A stretch of 64,000 nucleotides of DNA. Source: Streptomyces fumanus. GTDB lineage: Bacteria; Actinomycetota; Actinomycetes; Streptomycetales; Streptomycetaceae. The notes below the pieces were generated by a model. The model ran no database searches. It saw only the letters and a program-made list of their open reading frames with translations, and had not been told where the DNA came from. Below, piece by piece: positions 26,444 through 33,971 of the stretch (position 1 is the first letter of the stretch; the number at the start of each line of letters is the position of its first letter). Position numbers and translations under genes: made by a program. Location: contig NZ_BNBI01000006.1 of the NCBI RefSeq assembly GCF_014655295.1, forward strand, positions 186,001-250,000. The letters run 5' to 3'.

Positions 26444-27325
26444 ATGAACGAGCAGTCCAGCCCCGCCGCCGCCCCGGCCGACCAGTACGTCCTGACCCTG
26501 TCCTGCCCGGACAAGCAGGGCATCGTGCACGCCGTGTCCAGCTACCTGTTCATGACCGGCTGCAACATCGTGGACAGCCAGCAGTTCGGCGACCAGGACA
26601 CCGGACTGTTCTTCATGCGGGTCCACTTCTCGGCCGAGGCGCCGGTGACCGTGGACAAGCTGCGGGCCAGCTTCGCCGCGATCGGTGACTCCTTCCACAT
26701 GGACTGGCAGATCCACCGGGCCGACGAGAAGATGCGGGTCGTGCTGATGGTCAGCAAGTTCGGGCACTGCCTGAACGACCTGCTGTTCCGGGCCCGGATC
26801 GGGGCGCTGCCGGTGGAGATCGCCGCGGTGGTGTCCAATCACACCGACTTCGCCGAGCTGGTGGGGTCCTACGACATCCCCTTCCACCACATTCCGGTGA
26901 CGAAGGACACGAAGGCGGAGGCCGAGGCGGAACTGCTGGAGATCGTCCGCGAGGCGGAGGTCGAACTGGTGGTGCTCGCCCGGTACATGCAGGTCCTCTC
27001 CGACGACCTGTGCAAGCGGCTCAGCGGCCGGATCATCAACATCCACCACTCGTTCCTGCCGAGCTTCAAGGGCGCGAAGCCGTACCACCAGGCGCACGCG
27101 CGGGGCGTGAAGCTGATCGGTGCGACGGCGCACTATGTGACGGCCGACCTGGACGAGGGGCCGATCATCGAGCAGGAGGTCGAGCGCGTCGGCCACGACG
27201 TGACGCCGGACCAGCTCGTGGCGATCGGCCGGGACGTGGAGTGCCAGGCGCTGGCGCGGGCGGTGAAGTGGCACGCGGAGCGGAGGATTCTGCTCAACGG
27301 GCGGCGGACGGTGGTGTTCGCCTAG
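26444..27325 (+). CDS. purU: Formyltetrahydrofolate deformylase
   Basis: 293 residues: N-terminal ACT domain (about 15-90, VLTLSCPDKQGIVHAVSSYLF) and C-terminal formyltransferase-fold hydrolase domain. The latter has AVVSNHTDF, NIHHSFLPSFKGAKPYHQAHARG and GATAHYVTADLDEGPIIEQ, which hold the catalytic His and Asp. It hydrolyses 10-formyl-THF to formate and THF, balancing one-carbon pools. The ATG lacks a strong Shine-Dalgarno. The gene ends just before intergenic repeat copy B. Confidence 0.95.
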   Translation: MNEQSSPAAAPADQYVLTLSCPDKQGIVHAVSSYLFMTGCNIVDSQQFGDQDTGLFFMRVHFSAEAPVTVDKLRASFAAIGDSFHMDWQIHRADEKMRVVLMVSKFGHCLNDLLFRARIGALPVEIAAVVSNHTDFAELVGSYDIPFHHIPVTKDTKAEAEAELLEIVREAEVELVVLARYMQVLSDDLCKRLSGRIINIHHSFLPSFKGAKPYHQAHARGVKLIGATAHYVTADLDEGPIIEQEVERVGHDVTPDQLVAIGRDVECQALARAVKWHAERRILLNGRRTVVFA

Positions 27326-27387
27326 CGGTCCGCCCCCGGGCGCGGGCTGGTCGCGCCTCTGGAGAGACGTCCACCGCGCGCACCTCG

Positions 27388-27434
27388 AGGGGCGCGGGGA
27401 ACTGCGCGACCAGCCACGGACCACCCGCACCCGA
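27388..27434 (+). repeat. Intergenic repeat, copy B (47 nt)
   Basis: Same 47-nt element as copy A (42 of 47 identical; first 22 bases perfect). It lies between the convergent purU and anti-sigma genes and ends 11 bases before the latter's stop. Copies A and B keep the same orientation in different contexts, one inside an operon and one between convergent genes. Confidence 0.85.
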
Positions 27435-27445
27435 CCATCCGGACA

Positions 27446-28612
27446 TCACAGCCGGCTCAGCCCCGCCGCCGCGCACAGCACATCCCTGATCGCGGCCCGG
27501 TCCCCCGTCTGCCCGGCCGCCGCCTCCTCCGGCCGCACCCGCCCCGCGGCCAGCCGGCAGAACTCCACCCCGTCCAGCACCACGTGCGCCACCTCGTGCT
27601 CCGCGGACCCCACCGCCGCCGGGGAGTCCAGCGGGATCAGCCACTCCCCGCCGCCCGCCCCCTCGATCTCCAGCTTCAGGCTCCGCCCCGGCGCCCCGGC
27701 CGCCACCAGGTGCCGGCGCCCACCGGGCGGCGGCCCCGCCGGTGCCGACCGGCGCCGCGCCGCCAGCACCTCCGGCAGCAGCCGCGCCGCCAGGTCGATC
27801 ATGCGGTGCAGATGGCCCGGCGCCGGCGGATCGTACGGGTAGCTCACCGCCTCGGCGATGTCCTCCGCGTGCACCCAGCACTCGAACGCCCGGTCCAGCA
27901 GCGCGTCGTGCAGCGGCAGCGCCCAGTCGCCGTACGAGACCGGCAGTCCGCCCGCGCTGCCGCCCGTGAAGGACGCCGTACGGACGAGGTCGTGGCTCTG
28001 CGCCCGCCAGGGCGCCCGCACCGCGCGGGTGGGCGGCAGGTGCGAGGCCCGCCAGTACGCCTCGGTGCGGCTCGCCGGGCCCGGCGCGGCCGCGGGGATC
28101 TCACCGAGCGGGTCGGGCAGGCCGAGGGCGACCGCGACCAGCCCGTCGACCACCAGCAGGTGGGCGACGGCCCCGGCGACGGTGGTCCGGCGGCTCGCCG
28201 TCTCCCCGGCCGCGAACCACCGCAGCCTCACCGGCGCGTGCCACTCGGCGTCCCCGATGTCCTGGAGCAGGGCGTCCAGCCGGGCGGTCTCCGCGTCGTA
28301 CGGGGCGGCCCACTCCGGCACCGGGATGCGCGGCGGGCGCCGCTGGAGGCAGTCCGCCAGCACCCGGGTGCGCAGCGACGGTTTCAGGTCCAGGCTGTCC
28401 GGGCGCTGGAGCAGCTCGACCGCCGCCCGCAGCCGGGGCGCCTCCTCGGCGCAGGCCGCGCACTCCCCGAGGTGCGCGTCGACCGCCGCCGCCTCCTCGG
28501 GCGAGCAGGCGGCCAGCGCCCACGCCCCGAGCAGCGACCTCAGCACCCGGTGCTCCAGCACGAGGGGCGGTATGTCCCGCGCGGGCGTCTCCGCGGCGCT
28601 CATGTCGCTCAT
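27446..28612 (-). CDS. Zinc-type anti-sigma factor fused to a DinB/mycothiol-dependent domain
   Basis: 388 residues. Residues 20-60 form a zinc anti-sigma (ZAS) motif with H47, C51 and C54 (H-x3-C-x2-C). After a short linker, about 105-250 match the DinB-like N-terminal domain of mycothiol-dependent maleylpyruvate isomerases (DAETARLDALLQDIGDAEW, VAGAVAHLLVVDGLV, CWVHAEDIAEAV); the C-terminal part is of the same family. It should hold the adjacent ECF sigma factor inactive. The extra domain may sense thiols, mycothiol or a metal. No membrane segment is seen, so it is cytosolic. Its start overlaps the sigma gene's stop (ATGA). Confidence 0.88.
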   Translation of the reverse strand: MSDMSAAETPARDIPPLVLEHRVLRSLLGAWALAACSPEEAAAVDAHLGECAACAEEAPRLRAAVELLQRPDSLDLKPSLRTRVLADCLQRRPPRIPVPEWAAPYDAETARLDALLQDIGDAEWHAPVRLRWFAAGETASRRTTVAGAVAHLLVVDGLVAVALGLPDPLGEIPAAAPGPASRTEAYWRASHLPPTRAVRAPWRAQSHDLVRTASFTGGSAGGLPVSYGDWALPLHDALLDRAFECWVHAEDIAEAVSYPYDPPAPGHLHRMIDLAARLLPEVLAARRRSAPAGPPPGGRRHLVAAGAPGRSLKLEIEGAGGGEWLIPLDSPAAVGSAEHEVAHVVLDGVEFCRLAAGRVRPEEAAAGQTGDRAAIRDVLCAAAGLSRL

Positions 28613-29190
28613 GCCGCGCCCCCCTGTCCCGGCGGTGCGCCGGGGTCGGCCGCGTCCTGGGCGGTGGCCAGGAGCTGGAGGCCCAGGCGCAGGCGGCGGC
28701 GCGCCTCCTCCTCGGTGATGCCGAGGTCGGCGGCGGTGCGGCGGTAGTCGCGGCGCTGGAAGTAGGCCCGCTCCAGGGCGAGCCGCAGCGGGGCGGGCAT
28801 GGACTGCACGATGTAGTCGGCGCGGGCGGCGACCGAGGCGCGGCGCACCCGCTGCTCCAGGTCGGCCGCGGTGCCGGGGCCGCCGCGTTCGAGGGCGGCC
28901 GTGCCGGTGTCGCGCAGCTCGCGCACGGCCAGCCGGTGGGTCAGCGCGGCGATCCAGGTGCGCAGCGGGCCCTGGTTCGGGTCGTACCGGTCGGGATGCT
29001 CCCAGACGTGGACGAAGACCTCGCGGGTGACGGTGTCCGCGGCCCGCTCGTCGCCGAGGACCCGGTACGCCAGGCCGTGCACCAGCGAGGCGTACCGGTC
29101 GTACACCTCGCCGAGGGCGGCGGCCTCGCCCCGGGCCAGTCGCTGCTGCGTCCTGCGGTCCCGGCGCAGCGGTGTGTCCTTCGTCGCCAT
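28609..29190 (-). CDS. ECF-type RNA polymerase sigma factor
   Basis: 193 residues. Sigma region 2 (ALGEVYDRYASLVHGLAYRVLGDERAADTVTREVFVHVWEHPDRY) and region 4 (MPAPLRLALERAYFQRRDYRRTAADLGITEEEARRRLRLGL) are clear; nothing follows. It is co-translated with its anti-sigma factor, so the pair forms a stress-responsive switch. ATG with GGTGGGG a few bases upstream. The gene is divergent from the STAS gene with about 250 nt between. An autoregulatory promoter was not identified. Confidence 0.9.
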   Translation of the reverse strand: MATKDTPLRRDRRTQQRLARGEAAALGEVYDRYASLVHGLAYRVLGDERAADTVTREVFVHVWEHPDRYDPNQGPLRTWIAALTHRLAVRELRDTGTAALERGGPGTAADLEQRVRRASVAARADYIVQSMPAPLRLALERAYFQRRDYRRTAADLGITEEEARRRLRLGLQLLATAQDAADPGAPPGQGGAA

Positions 29191-29335
29191 GCGGCCCCAC
29201 CCCCTGCCCGGCCCGTGCTCCTCGTCTCCTCGAATGTAGTCGGCACCTATGACGGCGTGCGCCCCTTTGTGGCATTGCGCGCCCCCGTGGGCCCCCGGAT
29301 GGTAGGGAGCGGCCCGGGAAGTGCGTCCGCGATCC

Positions 29336-29361
29336 GTTTCCGGCGGGGAGTTTGCGGGCAT
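29336..29361 (+). promoter_or_regulatory. Possible sigma-B-like stress promoter of the STAS gene
   Basis: GTTT, 16 bases, then GGGCAT: one mismatch to the streptomycete stress-sigma pattern GNNT-N14-16-GGGTA(C/T). Transcription would start about 70 bases before the STAS gene. Antagonist genes are often controlled by the sigma factor they release, which fits, but the call rests on one short pattern. Confidence 0.3.
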
Positions 29362-29439
29362 GGCCGGTGGGCAGGCGCGCGCCCAGGAAACCGTAGGGAT
29401 GCCGTCCGTTTCTCGCGGGCGGCCCGGCGAGTGAGGGGC

Positions 29440-29820
29440 ATGGTGGTGACGTTCAACGTGGCCGGAGACCAGCGGGGCGCGTGGGCCGTGCTCCAGGTGA
29501 CGGGCGAGCTGGACCTGGTCACGTCGCCGGTACTGCGCCAGCGGGTGCACGACGCGATCGCGGAGGGCCGGCACAGCATCGTCCTCGACCTGTCCGACGT
29601 GCTGTTCTGCGACTCCAGCGGCGTCGGGGTGCTGGTCGGCTCGCGCCGCCTGGTCCGGTCCTGCCAGGGGCGACTGCGGCTGATCCTGCCGGCCCGGGGC
29701 GCGGTCGACGGCTCGCACGTCAACCGGGTGCTCGGCGCGCTGGGGGTGCGCCGGCTGTTCGACTGCCATCCCGACCTGGCCTCGGCGACCGGGGACGGGC
29801 CCCGCCCGCTGTCCGCGTGA
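29440..29820 (+). CDS. STAS-domain anti-anti-sigma factor
   Basis: 126 residues, a complete SpoIIAA/RsbV-type STAS domain. The phosphorylatable serine motif FCDSSGVGVL puts the target Ser at about 59. When unphosphorylated it would bind a HATPase-type anti-sigma kinase (such as that at 30801) and free a sigma factor. GTG codons three and six bases inside fit the GAGGGG ribosome site better than the ATG itself, so the true start could be slightly later. Its position near an ECF sigma/anti-sigma pair and an RsbW-type ATPase suggests a local stress-signalling block. Confidence 0.88.
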   Translation: MVVTFNVAGDQRGAWAVLQVTGELDLVTSPVLRQRVHDAIAEGRHSIVLDLSDVLFCDSSGVGVLVGSRRLVRSCQGRLRLILPARGAVDGSHVNRVLGALGVRRLFDCHPDLASATGDGPRPLSA

Positions 29821-29956
29821 GCGGGCCGGGTCACACCGCCGTCCCGGAACGCCCCTGGGACCGGCACGGGCGCGGCTTTCCGGCCTCAGGGCCGCCCCCG
29901 CCGACGTACGCTCCGTCCGAGACGTACCCCACCCGACGTAAGGCGGCCTGAAAGAC

Positions 29957-30469
29957 ATGGTCAGCAGCGAGTACGAGCGCAGGATCGCGGCCCGGTTCGC
30001 CACCTTCGACCAGGACGGCAACGGATACATCGACAAGCTGGACTTCAGCGGGGCGGCCAAGGCGCTGCTCGCGGAGTTCGGCGTCGCGGCGCGGTCCGAC
30101 AGGGGACAGGCGCTGTACGGCGGTGCCGAGGCGTTCTGGCAGGGCATGGCCGGCATCGCGGACCGCGACGGCGACCAGCGGATCACGCGTGCGGAGTTCG
30201 TCACCGGCGCGCTCAAGCGCCTGCGGGACAACCCGGACCGGTTCGCCGAGATCGCCCGGCCCTTCCTGCACGCCGCCCTGGCCGTCGCCGACACCGACGA
30301 CGACGGTGCCGTGACGGTCGAGGACACCGAGCGGGCGCTCACCGCCCTCGGCGTGCCGCCGGAGACCGCCGGGCAGGTCGCCGCGCGGCTCGACGCGGAC
30401 GGCGACGGCACGGTCGGCGAGGCCGACGTCGTCCCGGCGTTCGCCGCCTACTTCACGGTGCCGGAGTAA
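29957..30469 (+). CDS. EF-hand calcium-binding protein (calerythrin-like)
   Basis: 170 residues with four canonical or near-canonical EF-hand loops: 18-29 (DQDGNGYID), 69-80 (DRDGDQRITRAE), 112-123 (DTDDDGAVTVED) and 146-157 (DADGDGTVGEAD). Loops one, two and four have the full Asp-x-Asp/Asn-Gly pattern. Calerythrin-type proteins of actinomycetes buffer or sense cytosolic calcium. No signal peptide is present. It lies in single-gene spacing between the STAS and ATPase genes; co-regulation is possible but not shown. Confidence 0.92.
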   Translation: MVSSEYERRIAARFATFDQDGNGYIDKLDFSGAAKALLAEFGVAARSDRGQALYGGAEAFWQGMAGIADRDGDQRITRAEFVTGALKRLRDNPDRFAEIARPFLHAALAVADTDDDGAVTVEDTERALTALGVPPETAGQVAARLDADGDGTVGEADVVPAFAAYFTVPE

Positions 30470-30734
30470 CCACCGCGCCCGGACGGCACCTTGGCGGCCG
30501 ACCGCCCGCCCAGGTCACGGAGCGTGGCCCCCGGCACCGCGCGGAACCGGTGCCGGGCCGGGCCCGGGGCGGCGCGTGTCCCGGCCGCAGGGGCGCACGT
30601 CGTCCGCCTGTTCGGCCCTTCCCGGAGGGGGCCGCACAGTATGCCGTACGAGGGGTCCTTCGCGCTGGAATATGCCCGAAGCGCTTGTTGGCGTGACTGT
30701 ACGTCAACCATGCTGTCCCACGAAGGAGCAGCCC

Positions 30735-30797
30735 ATGTCCACGATCGTGGCCCTCGTGCGGCGCGAGCCCAGGTGTCCGCCGGTTCGGATGGTGTGA
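30735..30797 (+). CDS. Possible 20-residue peptide upstream of the anti-sigma ATPase
   Basis: An ATG with AAGGAG six bases upstream opens MSTIVALVRREPRCPPVRMV and ends three bases before the GTG of the next gene. The ribosome signal is better than that of the ATPase gene itself, so it may act as a short coupled leader. A TTGTTG/CATGCT pair at 18-bp spacing (30685-30714) could be its promoter. No similarity recognised. Confidence 0.4.
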   Translation: MSTIVALVRREPRCPPVRMV

Positions 30798-30800
30798 GCG

Positions 30801-31262
30801 GTGCAGGTGCATCAGGCGCAGTTGGAGGTCCGGCCGGACCCCGCCGAGGTGGGGCGGGCCCGCAGGTGGGTCCGTGCGCGGCTGGCCGGTTCCGGGATAG
30901 CGGCCGACGAGTCGCTCGCCGAGACGCTGGTCCTGCTCGTCTCCGAACTGGTCACCAACGCCGTCGTGCACACCCGCTGTTGCGCCGTGGTGCGTCTGTC
31001 GCTGCCCGGCGCGGCCACCGTCCGGCTGGAGGTGACCGACAGCAGCGGCCGGGCCCCGGTGCCCCGGTGCGCGGACGGCGACGCGACGGGCGGGCGCGGC
31101 CTCGCCCTGGTGGACGGGCTCGCCGACCGCTGGGGCTGGCACCCGGAGGGCGCCGGCAAGCGCGTCTGGTGCGAACTGGACCGCCCCGGCCCGGACGGTG
31201 ACCCGCCGCCGGAGCGCGAGCGGACGACGGTCCTCGGCGGGGTCGCCTACGAGGTGGTGTAG
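30801..31262 (+). CDS. RsbW-like ATP-binding protein (anti-sigma kinase family)
   Basis: 153 residues with the GHKL ATPase motifs: N-box LVSELVTNAVVHT, G1 EVTDSSGRAPVP and G2 GGRGLALVDGLADRWG. Such proteins bind a sigma factor and phosphorylate a STAS antagonist; streptomycetes encode many. The GTG start has no clear Shine-Dalgarno and follows the mini-ORF closely, so translation is probably coupled. The STAS protein at 29440 is a candidate partner. Confidence 0.87.
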   Translation: MQVHQAQLEVRPDPAEVGRARRWVRARLAGSGIAADESLAETLVLLVSELVTNAVVHTRCCAVVRLSLPGAATVRLEVTDSSGRAPVPRCADGDATGGRGLALVDGLADRWGWHPEGAGKRVWCELDRPGPDGDPPPERERTTVLGGVAYEVV

Positions 31263-31500
31263 GCGGCGGCGCGGAAGGGGGCGAAGGTCGGCCGTCCGGC
31301 GGGAAAGGGGCGCATGCGCCGGTCCGTGCCTCCGTGCGCGTCCCGGACCAAGCGGATGTACCGGGACAATCTCCTCAAAGACTGTTGACGCACCGTGTTC
31401 GGCCGCTCACGCTGGGGTTCAGCGATTCGCCGTGAGGGGACGGCGAGGGACCGGTCCGGCGGCCCTCGGCGAGCGTGGGTCGCGTCACGGCGGCGATGTC

Positions 31501-31558
31501 CTCAGCCGGTCGAATCTCTGTCCACAGGCTGTGGACAGAGATCCGGGAAACGGCTGAG
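31501..31558. terminator. Nested palindrome with two head-to-head DnaA-box-like sequences
   Basis: Outer arms CTCAGCCG/CGGCTGAG enclose a perfect 14-bp inner repeat ATCTCTGTCCACAG / CTGTGGACAGAGAT with a single spacer base. The inner arms each contain CTGTCCACA, one base from the Streptomyces DnaA box TTGTCCACA. It lies between convergent genes and includes the stop codon and last codons of the GlxA-type regulator. It can therefore serve as a transcription terminator in both directions. Confidence 0.7.
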
Positions 31559-32560
31559 GCGTCGCCCGGCCCCCGCCCCCGCCCCGCCGTCGCGGAACGT
31601 CCGCCGGTACGCCGTGGGTGTCACCCCGAGCGCCGCCTGGAGGTGCTGCCGCATCGACTGGGCGGTGCCGAAGCCCGCGTCCCGGGCCACCTGGTCGATG
31701 CCCAGATCGGTGGATTCCAGCAGATGCCGGGCCCGCTCCACCCGCTGCCGGGTCAGCCACTGCCCGGGGCTGACGCCGACCTCCTCGCGGAACCGCCGGG
31801 TGAAGGTGCGCACCGACATCGCCTCCCGCTCGGCCAGGTCCCGCAGTTGGATCGGCTCGTGCAGCCGGTCCAGCGCCCAGGCGCGGGCCCGGCTGGTCGA
31901 CGCCTGCTGCGGATCGGGCACCGGGCGCGCGATGTACTGCGCCTGCCCGCCGTCCCGGTGCGGCGGCACCACGGTCAGCCGGGCCACGTCGTTGGCCACC
32001 GCCGTGCCGTGGTCCCGGCGCACCAGGTGCACGCACAGGTCGATCCCGGCCGCCACCCCGGCCGAGGTCAGCACGTCCCCGTCGTCCACGAAGAGCACGT
32101 CCGGATCCAGCGCGACCTGGGGGAACAGCCGCTGGAAGTGCTCGGCGTGCGCCCAGTGCGTGGTCGCCGGGCGGCCGTCGAGGCGGCCGGCGGCGGCGAG
32201 CACGTAGGCGCCGGTGCAGATGGCGACCAGCCGGGTGCCGGGCCGGACCATCGCGAAGGCGGCCTTCAACTCCTCGGTCAGCACACCCTGTTCGTAGACC
32301 GGGCCGAGTTCGTAGGAGGCGGGGATGACGACGGTGTCGGCGGTGGCGAGGGCCTCGGGGCCGTGCGGCACCAGGATGTCGAAGTCGGCGTCCGCGCGAA
32401 CCGGGCCGGGCGGCCGGACCGAGCAGGTCACCACCTCGTACAGGCGGCGGCGCTCGGGGGTGCGGGCGAGGCCGAAGATGCGCTGGGGGATGCCCAGTTC
32501 GAAGGGGAGCAGGCCGTCGAGGGCGAGCACGACGACACGGTGTCTCCGGTCGGGCGTCAT
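31502..32560 (-). CDS. GlxA-family AraC-type transcriptional regulator
   Basis: 352 residues. N-terminal DJ-1/PfpI-like amidotransferase fold (VVVLALDGLLPFELGIPQRIFG, nucleophile elbow AICTGAYVLAAAGRLDG with the conserved Cys) and C-terminal double HTH of AraC type (IQLRDLAEREAMSVRTFTRRFREEVGVSPGQW, IDQVARDAGFGTAQSMRQH). It probably senses a metabolite and controls the divergent MFS gene 72 bases away. The last 16 codons (SRFPDLCPQPVDRDSTG) are encoded by the DnaA-box palindrome, suggesting the tail was set by that element. Confidence 0.9.
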   Translation of the reverse strand: MTPDRRHRVVVLALDGLLPFELGIPQRIFGLARTPERRRLYEVVTCSVRPPGPVRADADFDILVPHGPEALATADTVVIPASYELGPVYEQGVLTEELKAAFAMVRPGTRLVAICTGAYVLAAAGRLDGRPATTHWAHAEHFQRLFPQVALDPDVLFVDDGDVLTSAGVAAGIDLCVHLVRRDHGTAVANDVARLTVVPPHRDGGQAQYIARPVPDPQQASTSRARAWALDRLHEPIQLRDLAEREAMSVRTFTRRFREEVGVSPGQWLTRQRVERARHLLESTDLGIDQVARDAGFGTAQSMRQHLQAALGVTPTAYRRTFRDGGAGAGAGRRLSRFPDLCPQPVDRDSTG

Positions 32561-32632
32561 GGCCCGATCCTAGCGAACCATGTCCTCCGGGCCACTCGTT
32601 CGCCGGGAACCCGGTCGCCGAGGATTCATGAC

Positions 32633-33946
32633 GTGACCCAGACAACCGACGCCGCAGCCGCCGTACAGCAGCCCGCGCCCGGCCGGTCCCGCCGACGCGC
32701 GGTGCACCGCGCCTGGTTCGTCGCCGCCGTCACCTTCGTGACGATCATCGGCGCCGCCGCCTTCCGTTCCGTGCCCGGCCTCCTCATCGACCCGCTGCAC
32801 CAGGAGTTCGGCTGGTCGCGCGGCACCATCGGCGCCGCGGTCTCCGTCAACCTCGCGCTGTACGGGCTCACCGCGCCGTTCGCCGCGGCCCTGATGGACC
32901 GCTTCGGCATCCGGCGCGTGGTCGCCGCCGCCCTCACCGTGATCGCGCTCGGCTCGGGCCTGACGGTGTGGATGACCGCCGCCTGGCAACTGCTGCTCTG
33001 CTGGGGCCTGCTGGTCGGCCTCGGCTCCGGCTCGATGGCCCTGGCCTTCGCCGCCACCGTCACCAACCGCTGGTTCACCACCCGGCGCGGCCTGGTCAGC
33101 GGCATCCTCACCGCCGCTTCCGCCTCCGGGCAACTGATCTTCCTGCCGGTGCTCTCCTGGATCGTGGCGCACCACGACTGGCGCCCGGCCGCCGTCACCG
33201 TCGCCCTCGCCGCCCTCGCGGTCGTCCCGTTCGTCTGGCTGCTGCTCCACGACCACCCGGCCGACCTCGGCCTGAAGCCGTACGGCGCCGCGGAGTTCGT
33301 GCCCAAGCCGGCGCCCGTGCGCGGGGCCGCCCGGCGCACCCTGGGCGTGCTGTTCTCCGCCGCGCGCACCGGTCCGTTCTGGCTGCTGGCCGGCACCTTC
33401 GCGATCTGCGGCGCCTCCACCAACGGCCTGATCCAGACCCACTTCGTGCCCGCCGCCCACGACCACGGCATGCCGATCACGGCCGCCGCCTCGCTGCTCG
33501 CCGTCATCGGCGTGTTCGACGTGGTCGGCACGGTCGCCTCCGGCTGGTTCACCGACCGCTTCGAGGCCCGCCGCCTGCTCGCCGTCTACTACGCCCTGCG
33601 CGGTGTCTCGCTGCTCTTCCTGCCCCTGCTCCTGGCGCCCACCGTGCACCCGCCGATGATCTTCTTCATCGTCTTCTACGGCCTGGACTGGGTCGCCACC
33701 GTCCCGCCCACCCTCGCCCTGTGCCGGGAGCACTACGGCGAGGACAGCGCGATCGTCTTCGGCTGGGTGCTCGCCTCCCACCAGGTCGGCGCCGCGCTGA
33801 TCGCCTTCCTCGGCGGCCTGGCCCGTGACACCTTCGGCAGCTACGACGTGGTCTGGTACGCCTCCGGCGCACTGTGCGCGGCGGCGGCCCTGATGGCCCT
33901 GGTGATCCGCCGGCGCCCGGCCCCCGTGCCGGCGGCCCTCGCCTGA
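32633..33946 (+). CDS. Major facilitator superfamily transporter
   Basis: 437 residues with about 12 transmembrane helices in two bundles and a central loop near HDHPADLGLKPYGAAEFVPKPAP. It resembles monocarboxylate-type and CynX/YybO-like exporters (helix 1 FRSVPGLLIDPLHQEFGWSRGTIGAAVSVN). The substrate is unknown. GTG start with GAGGA about nine bases upstream. The short divergent gap to the GlxA-type gene suggests control by that regulator. Its stop codon lies inside a hairpin shared with the opposite gene. Confidence 0.9.
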   Translation: MTQTTDAAAAVQQPAPGRSRRRAVHRAWFVAAVTFVTIIGAAAFRSVPGLLIDPLHQEFGWSRGTIGAAVSVNLALYGLTAPFAAALMDRFGIRRVVAAALTVIALGSGLTVWMTAAWQLLLCWGLLVGLGSGSMALAFAATVTNRWFTTRRGLVSGILTAASASGQLIFLPVLSWIVAHHDWRPAAVTVALAALAVVPFVWLLLHDHPADLGLKPYGAAEFVPKPAPVRGAARRTLGVLFSAARTGPFWLLAGTFAICGASTNGLIQTHFVPAAHDHGMPITAAASLLAVIGVFDVVGTVASGWFTDRFEARRLLAVYYALRGVSLLFLPLLLAPTVHPPMIFFIVFYGLDWVATVPPTLALCREHYGEDSAIVFGWVLASHQVGAALIAFLGGLARDTFGSYDVVWYASGALCAAAALMALVIRRRPAPVPAALA

Positions 33947-33971
33947 CCCGGCCGCCGGGCCCGGTTCAGGC
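33941..33971. terminator. Bidirectional hairpin between convergent genes
   Basis: GCCTGACCCGG pairs with CCGGTTCAGGC (one mismatch) around a 9-nt loop. Both arms carry the stop codons of the two converging genes (MFS and FAD monooxygenase). Confidence 0.65.
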
